Source: Mesorhizobium sp. Root552
Lineage (GTDB): Bacteria > Pseudomonadota > Alphaproteobacteria > Rhizobiales > Rhizobiaceae
Length of the DNA: 64,000 nt
Assembly: GCF_001427285.1 (NCBI RefSeq)
Contig: NZ_LMFV01000012.1
Span: forward strand, 337,469-401,468
Direction: 5' to 3'
Part shown: one piece after another, positions 49,359 through 58,849 of the stretch
Numbering within the stretch: position 1 is the stretch's first letter
Layout: each line of letters starts with the position of its first letter
Notes under the pieces: model-generated
What the model was told of the DNA's origin: nothing
What the model saw: the letters and a program-made list of their open reading frames with translations, nothing else
Database searches by the model: none
Position numbers and translations under genes: made by a program

Positions 49359-50564
49359 GTGGATACTAGCCTGTTCATAGCGTTGCTCAATCCGGCAATC
49401 GCGCTCGTGCTGGCGGCGGCATTCCTCGCGCTCTGGTTCTATCTGCGGCAGTACCATCTGGCGCTCATGGCCGGCGGCTATGGCCTTTCGGCGGTCGGCT
49501 TTGTCCTGCAATCCTTCGCCCTGCCGTTGGGCTTCGACCTTGCCAGGGCCATTGCAGGCGGCACCTTTTCGCTGGCGGTCTGCCTTGTCGGCGCTGCTGT
49601 CATCCTGCGTTTCGGCCGCGTGCGCACCCTTCCGGTGGTCGCCGCTCTGGCCACCTTCGGCTTTGTCGCGCAGCTGTGGTTCATGTTCGTCGATCCGGAC
49701 ATGACCAAGCGCATCCTGTCGCTCAATTTCGCCTTCGGTGCGGTTTGCCTCGTCATTGCTGCCGATCTCTGGCCAAGCCGGGCGCGCAGCATGGCCGAAT
49801 ATTTCCTGTTCGGCATAGCGGTGCTTACGGCGCTCAACTTCATCGCCCGGCCACTGGTCATCCTTGCCATCTATGGCCCGGTCGCCAGTCCCGAAGCCTT
49901 CTTCACCTCGATCTACTGGCGCTCGGCAATGCTGTCGCATGCGCTGTTTGCTCTCCTCATCTCGCTTTGCGTGTTTGCCGCCGCTGCCCTCGACATGGTT
50001 TCGGGCTTGACGCACGTATCGCAGACAGATGCCTTGTCGGGCCTTCTCAACCGGCGCGGCTTTGACCTCTCCGCACAGCGCCTTCTCGACCAGTGCGCTG
50101 AGGCCGGTTGCCCGGTCACGCTGGTTCTCGCCGATCTCGATCACTTCAAATCGATCAACGACCGCTACGGCCACGCCACCGGCGACCGCGTCATCGCAAC
50201 CTTTGCCGACAAGCTGCAGGCTGCCGCCTCCGGTGCGCGCGGCGTTGCCGGGCGCATCGGAGGCGAGGAGTTCGCCGTACTGCTGCCATGGGCGGACCTT
50301 GCCGCCGCGCGTTTGCTCGCCGAAGCGGTCCGCGTGCTGTTTTCGAACGGGGACATGGTGGGCTTTCCGCCGGGGCTGCGGGTAACCGCCAGCTTCGGGG
50401 TCACGGGCAGGGCCGGCAGCGAGCATCTCGCGGCCTTGATGCTCAGGGCCGACGAGGCGCTCTACAAGGCCAAGCAGAATGGCCGCAACAGCGTGCGCAT
50501 GTCCTACGAGAGGCCGTCGGAGTATCAACCGGGCGAGATTTCACTGGCGTCTTATCCACGCTGA
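49359..50564 (+). CDS. Membrane-bound GGDEF diguanylate cyclase
   Basis: 401 residues from a GTG start giving MDTSLFIALLNPAIALVLAA; no ATG is available and a GTG six codons earlier is an alternative. Six or seven membrane helices cover residues 1-205. The GGDEF domain (about 225-390) has DALSGLLNRRGFDL, LADLDHFKSINDRYGHATGD and the active-site RIGGEEFAVLLP, so it should make cyclic di-GMP from two GTP. The RxxD inhibitory site normally five residues before GGEEF is absent (ARGVAGRIGGEEF), so product inhibition may be missing. A similar protein follows 55 bases downstream. A GCGTGGA hairpin surrounds its stop. Confidence 0.86.
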   Translation: MDTSLFIALLNPAIALVLAAAFLALWFYLRQYHLALMAGGYGLSAVGFVLQSFALPLGFDLARAIAGGTFSLAVCLVGAAVILRFGRVRTLPVVAALATFGFVAQLWFMFVDPDMTKRILSLNFAFGAVCLVIAADLWPSRARSMAEYFLFGIAVLTALNFIARPLVILAIYGPVASPEAFFTSIYWRSAMLSHALFALLISLCVFAAAALDMVSGLTHVSQTDALSGLLNRRGFDLSAQRLLDQCAEAGCPVTLVLADLDHFKSINDRYGHATGDRVIATFADKLQAAASGARGVAGRIGGEEFAVLLPWADLAAARLLAEAVRVLFSNGDMVGFPPGLRVTASFGVTGRAGSEHLAALMLRADEALYKAKQNGRNSVRMSYERPSEYQPGEISLASYPR

Positions 50565-50619
50565 TCGCGTGGACGTTAATATGTTCTTCGTGCCTCCGTG
50601 ATTGTTTGGATAGGGGCGC

Positions 50620-51864
50620 ATGAGAACGGAAATGACGAGCGCAACCTTCATCCTTGCCATCAATCTGTTCGCAGCAGCGCTTCTGGCAGCATCCTTTCTG
50701 ACACTCGCCGCACTCGGTGCGCGGCGTAGTGCTGCGCATTGGCTGGCCTTCAGCTATGTCATCGGCGTGGGCTATCTGCTCATCGAAGCCAGCATTCCGG
50801 CGTTCACCGAACCCCGCCTTCCGGTCACCGCGGCGTTTGCCGTTTTCCTGGCCGCGACCATCGCGCTCAATATCGGGCTTGCCCACAACTACGATGTGGC
50901 GGCGCCACGCCTCGCCATGCTGCTCTTTCTCATCGTCGCCAGCCTTGTGGTCTATCTGGTGCAGGATATGCCGAGGCAGGCGCTCGGCCGCATGATGGCG
51001 TACCAATTGCCCTACGCCGCGATGCAACTCGTGGCGCTCGGCATCGTGTGGTCATCGAAGCGGCGGCAATCCGTGCTCGACCGATTGCTCTTGATTGTGC
51101 TCGGCCTCAGCGCGCTGCAGTTCGCGAGCAAGCCGTTCCTCGCCCATGCTCTCGGCGGATGGGGAGCAAACCCGCAAAGCTATCTGCAAAGCAATTACGC
51201 AATGGTCTCCCAGACGATGGGCACCATATTTGCCCTGGCGGTTGCCTTGCTCCTGCTCGGCATATTGATGCGCGACACGCTTGCGGAAGCTGCCTTGAAA
51301 TCCGAGGTTGATGCCCTGTCGCGACTGCTCAATCGCGGTGGCTTCCAGGCTCGCGCCGGCATCGCGCTGCGCTCGGCCCGCAAGCAGGGTGTGCCGGTGT
51401 CGCTCGTCTTGGCCGATCTCGATCATTTCAAAGCCATCAACGACAATTTCGGACACGCATCGGGCGACCGCGTCATCGAGGTGTTTGCCGGCTTCCTGCG
51501 CGATACGGTTGCGCGCAATCATGTCGTCGGGCGCATCGGCGGCGAAGAATTCGCCATCCTTTTGCCGGGCACCAACCTGACGTCGGCGCGGCTCTTCGCC
51601 GAGGGCATACGCAGCGCCTTCAGCGCCTTGCCGATAGACGGCCTGCCGAAGGATCATCGCTGCACGGCAAGCTTCGGCGTCTCCGAATTCCAGCCGGAAG
51701 AAGGCCTGGCCGATCTTATGCGCAGGGCGGACGATGCCCTCTATGGCGCCAAGAAGGCCGGGCGCGATCAGGTCAAGGTGTCGGGCAGCCCGCTTGGCCT
51801 CGTCAAATCATCGACAAGCCCATCGAACGGGCCGTCCGGCTTGAACTTCAACGGCAAGGGCTGA
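50620..51864 (+). CDS. Membrane-bound GGDEF diguanylate cyclase
   Basis: 414 residues. A membrane sensor of about six helices (residues 8-220) precedes a GGDEF domain with DALSRLLNRGGFQARAG, LADLDHFKAINDNFGHASGD and RIGGEEFAILLPGTN. Active-site residues are intact; no RxxD inhibitory site precedes GGEEF. The C-terminal 30 residues (after DALYGAKKAGRDQVKV) are a Ser/Gly/Pro tail. Topology and motifs match the preceding gene, so the two look like a tandem duplication that diverged in its sensor part. Its last 17 bases overlap the convergent exported-protein gene. Confidence 0.87.
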   Translation: MRTEMTSATFILAINLFAAALLAASFLTLAALGARRSAAHWLAFSYVIGVGYLLIEASIPAFTEPRLPVTAAFAVFLAATIALNIGLAHNYDVAAPRLAMLLFLIVASLVVYLVQDMPRQALGRMMAYQLPYAAMQLVALGIVWSSKRRQSVLDRLLLIVLGLSALQFASKPFLAHALGGWGANPQSYLQSNYAMVSQTMGTIFALAVALLLLGILMRDTLAEAALKSEVDALSRLLNRGGFQARAGIALRSARKQGVPVSLVLADLDHFKAINDNFGHASGDRVIEVFAGFLRDTVARNHVVGRIGGEEFAILLPGTNLTSARLFAEGIRSAFSALPIDGLPKDHRCTASFGVSEFQPEEGLADLMRRADDALYGAKKAGRDQVKVSGSPLGLVKSSTSPSNGPSGLNFNGKG

Positions 51865-52201
51865 GTTCCGGCATCTCGCCATCCGAGAGGCCGTACATAT
51901 AGCTGCGTCCCTTGACGAACACAGGCGTGCGATAGCAATCCGCCCACGGTCCGGCATCCCGGTTGAAGTAGATCACCTTGGGCTTGCCGGCCTGTTCCGT
52001 ATAGCCGGCCATCTTCTTCGCCATATGGCCTTCGCCGACGAGAATGCGCTTGTAGCCGGCGGCGCTGTCGATGACGAGATTGCCGAATGAATCGGAATAG
52101 ACGCGGTCCTGGTGGCGCGACCATGCAGATGCCGGCGCGGCATAGCCGACGGCAAGCAGGGAAAGCACTGCGAGGCTGGATAAGCCAAGGCTCGAACGCA
52201 T
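51848..52201 (-). CDS. Small exported protein of unknown function
   Basis: 117 residues from ATG 52201. Signal peptide MRSSLGLSSLAVLSLLAVGY ending near APASAWS. The mature part (SRHQDRVYSDSFGNLVIDSA; AGYKRILVGEGHMAKKMAGY; KPKVIYFNRDAGPWADCYRT) ends with two cysteines (WADCYR and LSPCR) that may form a disulfide. The pattern resembles short rhizobial periplasmic proteins without known function. A TTAA-N7-TTAA site lies about 45 bases upstream of its start. Its end overlaps the GGDEF gene. Confidence 0.7.
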   Translation of the reverse strand: MRSSLGLSSLAVLSLLAVGYAAPASAWSRHQDRVYSDSFGNLVIDSAAGYKRILVGEGHMAKKMAGYTEQAGKPKVIYFNRDAGPWADCYRTPVFVKGRSYMYGLSDGEMPELSPCR

Positions 52202-52244
52202 GTTGTTGCTCCGTGTGTGAGGCAAGCCTCCTCGAATCACGAGA

Positions 52245-52259
52245 TTAACGATTTCTTAA
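52245..52259. promoter_or_regulatory. TTAA-N7-TTAA, candidate CtrA box
   Basis: TTAACGATTTCTTAA matches the full CtrA consensus (TTAA, seven bases, TTAA), followed by further TTAAC-like sequences at 52256-52269. It is positioned between two divergent small exported-protein genes, so it could tie either to the cell cycle. Match by consensus only. Confidence 0.45.
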
Positions 52260-52403
52260 CCATTGTTAATAGACTGCACCGCATCCGGGCCCGCCATCGG
52301 CAAACATGGTTAACGGCCAAACACGCAAAGCTCTGCACAGATTTGCCACCCTCTTGATCGTTGGGGTGTCGGGCAGCTAGTTTCGCGCTCTGGAGGAAAA
52401 TGT

Positions 52404-52796
52404 ATGGCGTTTCGCCTCACGGCTTCGGTGGCGATCATCCTGCTGCCGGTCTTCGTCTGTACAGCGTGCGTTTCCAGCCCCGGCGGGAAGGGTGTCGCAA
52501 CCGCGCTTGATACAGGGTTTGGCGACGGTTCTTCGGCAATGTCGATCGTTGCGGACGAGGAAACCTCGCAGCCCGGCACGGCGACCTACAATTGTGCCGA
52601 CGGCGGCATGATGACCATCCAGAATCTTGGCACGTCCGTGCGTATCCTGGGGCCGGACGGCGTCGCCGAGGAATTGCCGGCCTCGCCTTCGAATCAGCGC
52701 AGCCGCTACGGCCAGGCGCATGACGCAATCGTGCTTGACGGACGTGAAGCGCTGGTGGTGAAGGCCGGCCAGACGCCGCTGCCTTGCACGCGTTGA
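52404..52796 (+). CDS. Lipoprotein, MliC-like (C-type lysozyme inhibitor family)
   Basis: 130 residues. The N-terminus has a lipobox-like end (PVFVCTACVSSPGG), so the protein is probably a lipoprotein anchored at Cys22, or exported. The C-terminal 70 residues follow the MliC pattern: a cysteine-bearing strand (TATYNCADGGMMTIQNLG), SRYGQAHDAIVLDGREALVV, and a closing cysteine (PLPCTR) that would pair with the first. MliC proteins block host or eukaryotic lysozymes. The fit is by pattern, so moderate confidence. Confidence 0.65.
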   Translation: MAFRLTASVAIILLPVFVCTACVSSPGGKGVATALDTGFGDGSSAMSIVADEETSQPGTATYNCADGGMMTIQNLGTSVRILGPDGVAEELPASPSNQRSRYGQAHDAIVLDGREALVVKAGQTPLPCTR

Positions 52797-53018
52797 TAAA
52801 ATTCCCTATAGTTAAATATGTTTCCTGATGAGATAATTGACCACTTCAATCGTTTGAAGCGCAAATATGTGATTTCATCAGACTAAATTATGAATCGGAA
52901 ACGGTTTTCTGACTTTGACGCGGTGCAAAAAGCGTTCTAGAAACCGCCATCCAAAGTCGCATTCGGAAACTGCGGTAGCGCTTTCAAACCGCATGATCCG
53001 GTGCTGAACGGGGGAGCC
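52797..53018 (+). promoter_or_regulatory. AT-rich sdh leader with nested inverted repeats
   Basis: 222 bases with no gene. CTTCAA-TCGT-TTGAAG (52844-52859) lies inside an outer pair CTGATGA (52825-52831) and TCATCAG (52875-52881). It contains the probable sdh promoter. The nested symmetry suggests a regulator site or leader hairpin. Confidence 0.4.
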
Positions 53019-53423
53019 ATGAGCAGATCACCAGCCACCCGAGACAGGCCGCTATCGCCGCATCTGACGATCTACCGGCCTCCCATCACCATGACCATGT
53101 CGATCGTGCACCGAATTACCGGCGGCGCGCTCTATTTCGGCACGCTGCTCGTGGCCTGGTGGCTGACTGCCGCGGTCGGGCCGCAGGCCTATTTTGATTT
53201 CGTCAACGGCATTTTTGGCTCGCTCATCGGACGATTGGTCCTGTTCGGCTACACCTGGGCACTGATGCACCACATGCTGGGCGGCATCCGCCATCTGGTC
53301 TGGGATACCGGCGCAGGTCTCGAAAAGCACACGGCGTCCAAGATCGCCTGGGCGACGCTGGTCGGCTCCGTCGTGCTCACGCTCGCGATCTGGATCGTCG
53401 GCTATCTCGTAAGGGGGGCCTGA
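53019..53423 (+). CDS. sdhC: Succinate dehydrogenase cytochrome b556 subunit
   Basis: 134 residues from ATG 53019 with GGGGGAG upstream. Three membrane helices anchor complex II. SdhC hallmarks are [20 protein letters not shown] near residue 14, [13 protein letters not shown], and the heme-ligand region [17 protein letters not shown] near 80. It binds heme b and ubiquinone with SdhD. First gene of sdhCDAB, two bases ahead of sdhD. Confidence 0.95.
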   Translation: MSRSPATRDRPLSPHLTIYRPPITMTMSIVHRITGGALYFGTLLVAWWLTAAVGPQAYFDFVNGIFGSLIGRLVLFGYTWALMHHMLGGIRHLVWDTGAGLEKHTASKIAWATLVGSVVLTLAIWIVGYLVRGA

Positions 53424-53425
53424 CC

Positions 53426-53821
53426 ATGAGCGCTGGCAAAAACGATATGCGCACGCCTTTGGGCAAGGTGCGCGGACTGGGCTCGGCACGCGAGGGTACC
53501 CAGCATTTCTGGCGGCAACGCCTCACGGCGATCGCCAACATTCCGCTGACGCTGGCCTTCGTCGGCCTACTCATCTGCCTGAATGGCGCAAGCTACGAGG
53601 ACGTGCGGGCAACGCTTGCCAATCCGGCTGTGGCGCTGGTCATGATCCTGATGCTGCTCTCGGGCCTCTACCACATGCGGCTCGGCATGCAGGTCGTCAT
53701 TGAGGACTATGTGCATGGCGAAGGCAGCAAGCTCGCGCTTCTGGCACTCAATACATTCTTCACAATAGCGGTTGGCGTGGTTTCTATCTTCGCTCTGCTC
53801 AAGCTGTCATTCGGAGGCTGA
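53426..53821 (+). CDS. sdhD: Succinate dehydrogenase membrane anchor subunit
   Basis: 131 residues with three hydrophobic helices. Start [20 protein letters not shown], then [20 protein letters not shown], typical of alphaproteobacterial Sdh[21 protein letters not shown] near residue 85 contains the heme/quinone-site His and Asp-Tyr. Partner of SdhC in the inner membrane. Confidence 0.94.
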   Translation: MSAGKNDMRTPLGKVRGLGSAREGTQHFWRQRLTAIANIPLTLAFVGLLICLNGASYEDVRATLANPAVALVMILMLLSGLYHMRLGMQVVIEDYVHGEGSKLALLALNTFFTIAVGVVSIFALLKLSFGG

Positions 53822-53824
53822 GCC

Positions 53825-55663
53825 TTGGCCAAGGACGCAAAAACAACAAGCGCGGCTTCGGCCTACACCTATGTCGATCACCAGTTCGACGTCGTCGTCG
53901 TCGGCGCCGGCGGGTCTGGTCTCAGGGCAACGCTCGGCATGGCCGAGCAGGGCCTGAAGACGGCCTGCATCACCAAGGTTTTCCCGACCCGCTCGCACAC
54001 GGTCGCGGCGCAGGGCGGCATCGCCGCATCCTTGAAAAACATGGGGCCGGATCACTGGCACTGGCATCTCTACGATACCGTCAAGGGCTCGGACTGGCTG
54101 GGCGACACCGATGCGATGGAATATCTGGCGCGCGAAGCGCCCGCCGCCGTCTATGAACTCGAGCACTACGGCGTGCCGTTCTCGCGCACCGAAGAAGGCA
54201 AGATCTACCAGCGGCCGTTCGGCGGCCACATGCAGAATTTCGGCGACGGTCCGCCGGTGCAGCGCACCTGCGCTGCCGCTGACCGTACCGGCCATGCCAT
54301 CCTGCACACGCTCTATGGCCAGTCGCTGAAGCACCACGCCCAGTTCTTCATCGAGTATTTCGCGCTCGACCTCATCATGGACGAGGACGGCACCTGCACC
54401 GGCGTCGTCGCCTGGAACCTCGATGACGGCACCATCCATCGCTTTTCGGCGAAGATGGTGGTGCTGGCGACGGGCGGGTATGGACGCGCCTACTTCTCCG
54501 CCACCTCCGCTCACACCTGCACCGGCGACGGCGGCGGCATGGCGGCGCGTGCCGGTCTGCCCTTGCAGGATATGGAGTTCGTGCAGTTCCACCCGACCGG
54601 CATCTATGGCGCCGGCTGCCTGATCACCGAGGGCGCGCGCGGCGAGGGCGGTTATCTTGTCAATTCCGAAGGCGAACGCTTCATGGAGCGTTACGCGCCG
54701 TCGGCCAAGGACCTCGCTTCCCGCGACGTGGTTTCGCGCTGCATGACGATGGAAATCCGCGAGGGGCGCGGCGTCGGCAAGAACAAGGATCACATTTTCC
54801 TGCACCTCGACCACCTCGATCCGGCGGTGCTTGCCGAACGGCTGCCCGGCATTTCGGAATCGGCCAAGATTTTTGCCGGCGTCGATCTGACCAAGGAGCC
54901 GATCCCGGTCCTGCCAACGGTCCACTATAACATGGGCGGCGTGCCGACCAATTACTGGGGCGAAGTGCTGAACCCGACGGCAAAGCAGCCTGACAAGGTT
55001 TCGCCCGGCCTGATGGCTGTCGGCGAGGCGGGCTGCGCCTCCGTTCACGGTGCCAACCGGCTGGGGTCGAACTCGCTGATCGATCTCGTCGTGTTTGGCC
55101 GCGCCGCCGCAATCCGCGCCGGCCAGGTCATCGACCGCAAGTCGGCCGTGCCGTCGCTCAACATGGCTTCCGTCGACAAGATCATGGACCGCTTCGACCG
55201 GCTGCGCCACGCCAATGGCGGCACGCCGACCGCCGTCATTCGCGAGCGGATGCAAAAGGCCATGCAGGAAGACGCCGCCGTGTTCCGCACCCAGGAATCG
55301 CTCGAAAACGGTTGCGAGCGCATCAGCGCGATCTGGCATGAGCTCAGGGACATCAAGGTTTTCGACCGCTCGATGATCTGGAACTCCGATCTGGTCGAGA
55401 CGCTTGAACTGGAAAACCTGATGGCCAATGCCATTGCCACCGTCTATGGCGCGGAAGCGCGCAAGGAAAGCCGTGGCGCACATGCGCGCGAAGACTTTTC
55501 CGCTCGCGATGACGCCAACTGGCGCAAGCACACGCTTGCCCATGTCAGCGACGAAGGCAAGGTTACGCTGACCTATCGGCCGGTTCACACCGATCCGCAG
55601 ATCAAGCCGGAAGACGGCGGGATCGACCCGAAGAAGATCGCGCCCAAGGCGCGGGTGTATTGA
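53825..55663 (+). CDS. sdhA: Succinate dehydrogenase flavoprotein subunit
   Basis: 612 residues from a TTG start with GGAGG upstream; there is no nearby ATG and the N-terminus fits. It oxidises succinate to fumarate. FAD-binding [20 protein letters not shown], the covalent-FAD histidine in [17 protein letters not shown] near 58, substrate-site [20 protein letters not shown] near 258, and [20 protein letters not shown] near 405 are all present. Confidence 0.97.
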   Translation: MAKDAKTTSAASAYTYVDHQFDVVVVGAGGSGLRATLGMAEQGLKTACITKVFPTRSHTVAAQGGIAASLKNMGPDHWHWHLYDTVKGSDWLGDTDAMEYLAREAPAAVYELEHYGVPFSRTEEGKIYQRPFGGHMQNFGDGPPVQRTCAAADRTGHAILHTLYGQSLKHHAQFFIEYFALDLIMDEDGTCTGVVAWNLDDGTIHRFSAKMVVLATGGYGRAYFSATSAHTCTGDGGGMAARAGLPLQDMEFVQFHPTGIYGAGCLITEGARGEGGYLVNSEGERFMERYAPSAKDLASRDVVSRCMTMEIREGRGVGKNKDHIFLHLDHLDPAVLAERLPGISESAKIFAGVDLTKEPIPVLPTVHYNMGGVPTNYWGEVLNPTAKQPDKVSPGLMAVGEAGCASVHGANRLGSNSLIDLVVFGRAAAIRAGQVIDRKSAVPSLNMASVDKIMDRFDRLRHANGGTPTAVIRERMQKAMQEDAAVFRTQESLENGCERISAIWHELRDIKVFDRSMIWNSDLVETLELENLMANAIATVYGAEARKESRGAHAREDFSARDDANWRKHTLAHVSDEGKVTLTYRPVHTDPQIKPEDGGIDPKKIAPKARVY

Positions 55664-55676
55664 GGACCTGACACAA

Positions 55677-56456
55677 ATGGTCGAACTCGCACTCCCCAAG
55701 AACTCGCAGATCAGGCAGGGCAAGACCTGGCCGAAGCCGGAAGGCGCCACGAACCTGCGCGAGTACCGCATCTATCGCTGGTCGCCGGACGATGGCGAGA
55801 ACCCGAGCATCGACACCTATTTCGTCGATATGGACGATTGCGGGCCGATGGTGCTGGACGCTCTGCTCTACATCAAGAACAAGATCGACCCGACGCTGAC
55901 GCTGCGCCGCTCCTGCCGTGAAGGCATTTGCGGCTCGTGCGCCATGAACATCGATGGCTCCAACACGCTTGCCTGCACCAAGGGTTGCGACGACATTTCC
56001 GGTGCGATCAAGATTTACCCGCTGCCGCATATGCAGGTCGTCAAGGATCTCGTTCCCGACCTGAATAACTTCTATGCGCAACACGCGTCGATCGAGCCGT
56101 GGCTCAAGACAGTGTCGCCGGAGCCTGCGAAGGAATGGCTGCAGAGCCACGAAGACCGCGAGAAACTCGACGGCCTCTACGAGTGCATCCTGTGCGCCTG
56201 CTGCTCGACGGCCTGCCCGAGCTACTGGTGGAACGGCGACCGCTATCTTGGGCCTGCGGTGCTGTTGCAGGCCTATCGCTGGCTCATCGATTCCCGCGAC
56301 GAGGCGACCGGCGAGCGGCTCGACAATCTCGAAGACCCGTTCCGGCTCTACCGCTGCCACACCATCATGAACTGCGCGCAGACCTGCCCCAAGGGCTTGA
56401 ACCCGGCAAAGGCGATTGCCGAGATCAAGAAGCTGATGGTCGAGAGAAGGGTCTGA
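55677..56456 (+). CDS. sdhB: Succinate dehydrogenase iron-sulfur subunit
   Basis: 259 residues. The [2Fe-2S] cysteines are in [18 protein letters not shown] and the following NTLACTKGC; [4Fe-4S] ligands are in [16 protein letters not shown]; the [3Fe-4S] site is in [19 protein letters not shown]. Electrons pass from SdhA through these to quinone. Its last 32 bases overlap the convergent membrane-protein gene. Confidence 0.97.
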   Translation: MVELALPKNSQIRQGKTWPKPEGATNLREYRIYRWSPDDGENPSIDTYFVDMDDCGPMVLDALLYIKNKIDPTLTLRRSCREGICGSCAMNIDGSNTLACTKGCDDISGAIKIYPLPHMQVVKDLVPDLNNFYAQHASIEPWLKTVSPEPAKEWLQSHEDREKLDGLYECILCACCSTACPSYWWNGDRYLGPAVLLQAYRWLIDSRDEATGERLDNLEDPFRLYRCHTIMNCAQTCPKGLNPAKAIAEIKKLMVERRV

Positions 56457-56976
56457 CCCTTCTCAGCCTTGGCTCAACCTTCAAGCGAATCCCTGTCTGG
56501 GCGCTGGCAGGGGGTGGAAAGGCCAGAAAGCCTGCGCCAGCGCACAGCAGCAGAACCAAACCCTGGACGGCGGCAAAGGGCGGCTCGGAGCCGGTTGGCG
56601 CATAGGCGTTCAGGGCCGGAACCCTCAGGAAAAGCTGCACCACCAGCACGAACAGGTTGAAGTAAAGCGATATCACGGCGGTGACGACATAGACGCCGCG
56701 CCAGCCGTTCTCCATCCGCTTTAGGTAACGCGCCGCAAGGCACAAGGCCATCACGGCCGTGCCGATGATGCCGACGCCGATCGCAGGTGTAAAACCTTTG
56801 AACGGGAACGCGAAACCTGTCAGGTTCGTCAACAAAGTGGTGGCCAGGAAGATTGCCGTCAGCGTGCTCATGCGCCTGGATGAAAAAAGGCCCCAGACGA
56901 CGACTAGACCGGTGACAATGCCTATGATGCTGATCAGGACATGAAATGTCTGTAGTGTCGAAACGCCGAAGAACAT
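56425..56976 (-). CDS. Small polytopic membrane protein of unknown function
   Basis: 183 residues from ATG 56976, with GGAGGG upstream on the minus strand. Four membrane helices: about 7-27 ([20 protein letters not shown]), 35-53, 63-83 and 100-122, plus a fifth near the C-terminus. The final 35 residues after FPPPASAQ run into the antisense of sdhB and are basic and low-complexity, so the true functional part may end before. No family recognised with confidence. Confidence 0.65.
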   Translation of the reverse strand: MFFGVSTLQTFHVLISIIGIVTGLVVVWGLFSSRRMSTLTAIFLATTLLTNLTGFAFPFKGFTPAIGVGIIGTAVMALCLAARYLKRMENGWRGVYVVTAVISLYFNLFVLVVQLFLRVPALNAYAPTGSEPPFAAVQGLVLLLCAGAGFLAFPPPASAQTGIRLKVEPRLRRVRPFSRPSAS

Positions 56977-57061
56977 CGTATCCCTCCATACCCGTTCGAT
57001 CCACGGGCGAAGCAAACACCCGGTTCGCCAAACAGTAAATAGCTGCCGTGACTGACAAAAA

Positions 57062-57700
57062 ATGACCGACAACGATCCACTCATCCTCAATCCGGCCGAA
57101 GCACGCGTGCTCGGGTCGCTGATCGAAAAGAAAGAGCTTACGCCGGACGTCTATCCGCTTTCGCTCAATGCAGCTCATGCGGCGGCGAACCAGAAGACGG
57201 CGCGCGAGCCGGTGATGGCGCTGGAGCAGACGGAGGTCCAGCGGGCGCTCAAGCTGCTGGAACAGAAGGGTCTCGTGCGCCAGGTCTTCGGCTCGCGCGT
57301 CGAACGCTACGAGCATCAGCTTGCCCAGCGTTTTTCGCTGACGACATCGCAGATTGCGCTGGTCGGGCTGCTTCTGCTGCGCGGTCCGCAGACGGCCTAC
57401 GAACTTTTGGCGCGCAGCGAACGGATGGCGCGCTTCTCGTCGATTGAGGACTTGCGCGACAATCTCGACCTGTTGATCGGGCGCAGGCCGCCGCTGGTGC
57501 AGCAACTCGACCGCGCGCCGGGCCAGCGCGAGGAGCGCTTCGTCCACCTTCTGTGCGGACCGGTTGACGCGAGCGCCTTTGCCGTGCCGGCAGCCGCGAC
57601 AGGGCACGCGTCGGACCTCGAAGCCCGCATCGCCGCGCTTGAGGAACAGGTGGCGCAACTGGGCGCGCGCCTCGACGCGCTGAGCGGCGAAGGCCACTAG
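57062..57700 (+). CDS. YceH/DUF480 family protein
   Basis: 212 residues. Start LILNPAEARVLGSLIEKKEL then TPDVYPLSLNAAHAAANQK is diagnostic for the UPF0502 family, which folds as two tandem winged helices (residues 10-90 and 95-180). FSLTTSQIALVGLLLLRGPQ begins the second. A C-terminal coiled coil (LEARIAALEEQVAQLGARLD) follows. Function in DNA binding or envelope processes is not established. A clear terminator follows. Confidence 0.85.
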   Translation: MTDNDPLILNPAEARVLGSLIEKKELTPDVYPLSLNAAHAAANQKTAREPVMALEQTEVQRALKLLEQKGLVRQVFGSRVERYEHQLAQRFSLTTSQIALVGLLLLRGPQTAYELLARSERMARFSSIEDLRDNLDLLIGRRPPLVQQLDRAPGQREERFVHLLCGPVDASAFAVPAAATGHASDLEARIAALEEQVAQLGARLDALSGEGH

Positions 57701-57732
57701 CCGTCCGCCCAACCGGCATCCTTGCCTTGCAT

Positions 57733-57770
57733 AAAAAATCCCGGAGCCGCGACGGCTGCCGGGATTTTTT
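57733..57770 (+). terminator. Intrinsic terminator, bidirectional shape
   Basis: AAAAAATCCCGG-(loop)-CCGGGATTTTTT: an 11-13 bp palindromic stem with A-run and T-run, so it can stop transcription in both directions, between the YceH-type and OsmC-type genes that converge here. Confidence 0.9.
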
Positions 57771-57814
57771 AGTTTTCATCCGTGCCGTCTTGCCGGCAGG
57801 ATCATGCCCACTCG

Positions 57815-58240
57815 TCAGGCGAGCTTGGCGTCGAGCGTGATCTTGATGGCGCCGAGCGCCCTCGATACGGGGCATTCACCCTTGGCCTTTTCCGCCAGTT
57901 CCTTGAACTTGGCCGTGTCGATGCCGGGCACGGTTCCGACGACCGTCAACGCGCTGCCGGTGATGCCGGTGCCGGGCGTCAGCGTCACCACCGCGGTTGC
58001 ATCGAGCTTGTCGGCCGGCGTGCCGTTCTCGGCCAGGAAGTGGGAAAACTGCATCGCAAAGCAGCCGGCATGGGCAGCCGCGATCAGCTCTTCCGGGTTG
58101 GTGCCGGTCTTGCCGCTTTCGTCTTCGAAGCGGCCCTTGAAGGAATAGGGCTGCTTGCTGAACACGCCGCTTTGCAGGTCGAGGGTGCCAGCGCCCTCCT
58201 TCAGATTGCCTTTCCAGACGGCTTTTGCGTGACGATCCAT
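57815..58240 (-). CDS. OsmC-family peroxiredoxin-like protein
   Basis: 141 residues. OsmC signature: YSFKGRFEDESGKTGTNPEE, then LIAAAHAGCFAMQFSHFLAE near 55 with the first catalytic cysteine, and AKGECPVSRALGAIKITLD near 125 with the second. These enzymes reduce organic hydroperoxides using a Cys pair. Length and the TNPEELIAAAHAGCF form place it nearer OsmC than Ohr. Convergent with the YceH-type gene. Confidence 0.9.
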   Translation of the reverse strand: MDRHAKAVWKGNLKEGAGTLDLQSGVFSKQPYSFKGRFEDESGKTGTNPEELIAAAHAGCFAMQFSHFLAENGTPADKLDATAVVTLTPGTGITGSALTVVGTVPGIDTAKFKELAEKAKGECPVSRALGAIKITLDAKLA

Positions 58241-58342
58241 GATAGTCTCCTTGGTTAAGCGGCCAAAAGGGGCCAGCAGGCTTCTATGAACGATAGTGCA
58301 GGGCGTTGTTGATGCAAGGCAAACAACAAGCGCGCGAGGCTC

Positions 58343-58801
58343 CTACTGGCAGACGTCCACCCATTCGGCGTTGGCAAGCGCCGCCATCCGCTCCGGTGCG
58401 AGCCGAACCGCCGCATTGGTAGCGCCCGCTGCCGGCACCACTTCGTCGAAGGAGCGCAGCGAGGCATCGCAGTAGACAGGCAGCGGCGCGGGCAGTCCGA
58501 ACGGGCAGACGCCGCCGACCGGATGGCTGGTCGCTTCCACGACCTGATCGGCCTCCAGCATTCGCGCCTTCGCGCCGAAGCGGTCGCGGAACTTGCGGTT
58601 GTCGATGCGCGCCATGCCGCCCGCCACCACCAGCATGATCTGGTCGCCGGCGCGCAGGCAGATCGTCTTGGCGATCTGCGCCGGCTCGACGCCATGCGCC
58701 TCGGCGGCAAGCGCCACCGTGGCCGAGCTTTCCTCGGTGACGATGACTTTTATGTCGGGAGCGTGGGTGGCGAAAAAAGCGCGAACGGAATCAAGGCTCA
58801 T
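58343..58801 (-). CDS. YbaK/EbsC-family Cys-tRNA(Pro) deacylase-like protein
   Basis: 152 residues. Family marks: TVALAAEAHGVEPAQIAKTI near 29, LMLVVAGGMARIDNRKF-like strand (VAGGMARIDNRKFRD), ATSHPVGGVCPFGLP near 95 and VYCDASLRSFDEVVPAAGAT. YbaK-type enzymes deacylate mischarged tRNA. The lysine (about residue 44) and GGVCPFGL loop characteristic of the active site are kept. No strong ribosome site is seen before ATG 58801. Confidence 0.86.
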   Translation of the reverse strand: MSLDSVRAFFATHAPDIKVIVTEESSATVALAAEAHGVEPAQIAKTICLRAGDQIMLVVAGGMARIDNRKFRDRFGAKARMLEADQVVEATSHPVGGVCPFGLPAPLPVYCDASLRSFDEVVPAAGATNAAVRLAPERMAALANAEWVDVCQ

Positions 58802-58849
58802 GGCACGTCGTATAACAATCAAATTTGGAAAAGCGAACGCCTTTCAGGT

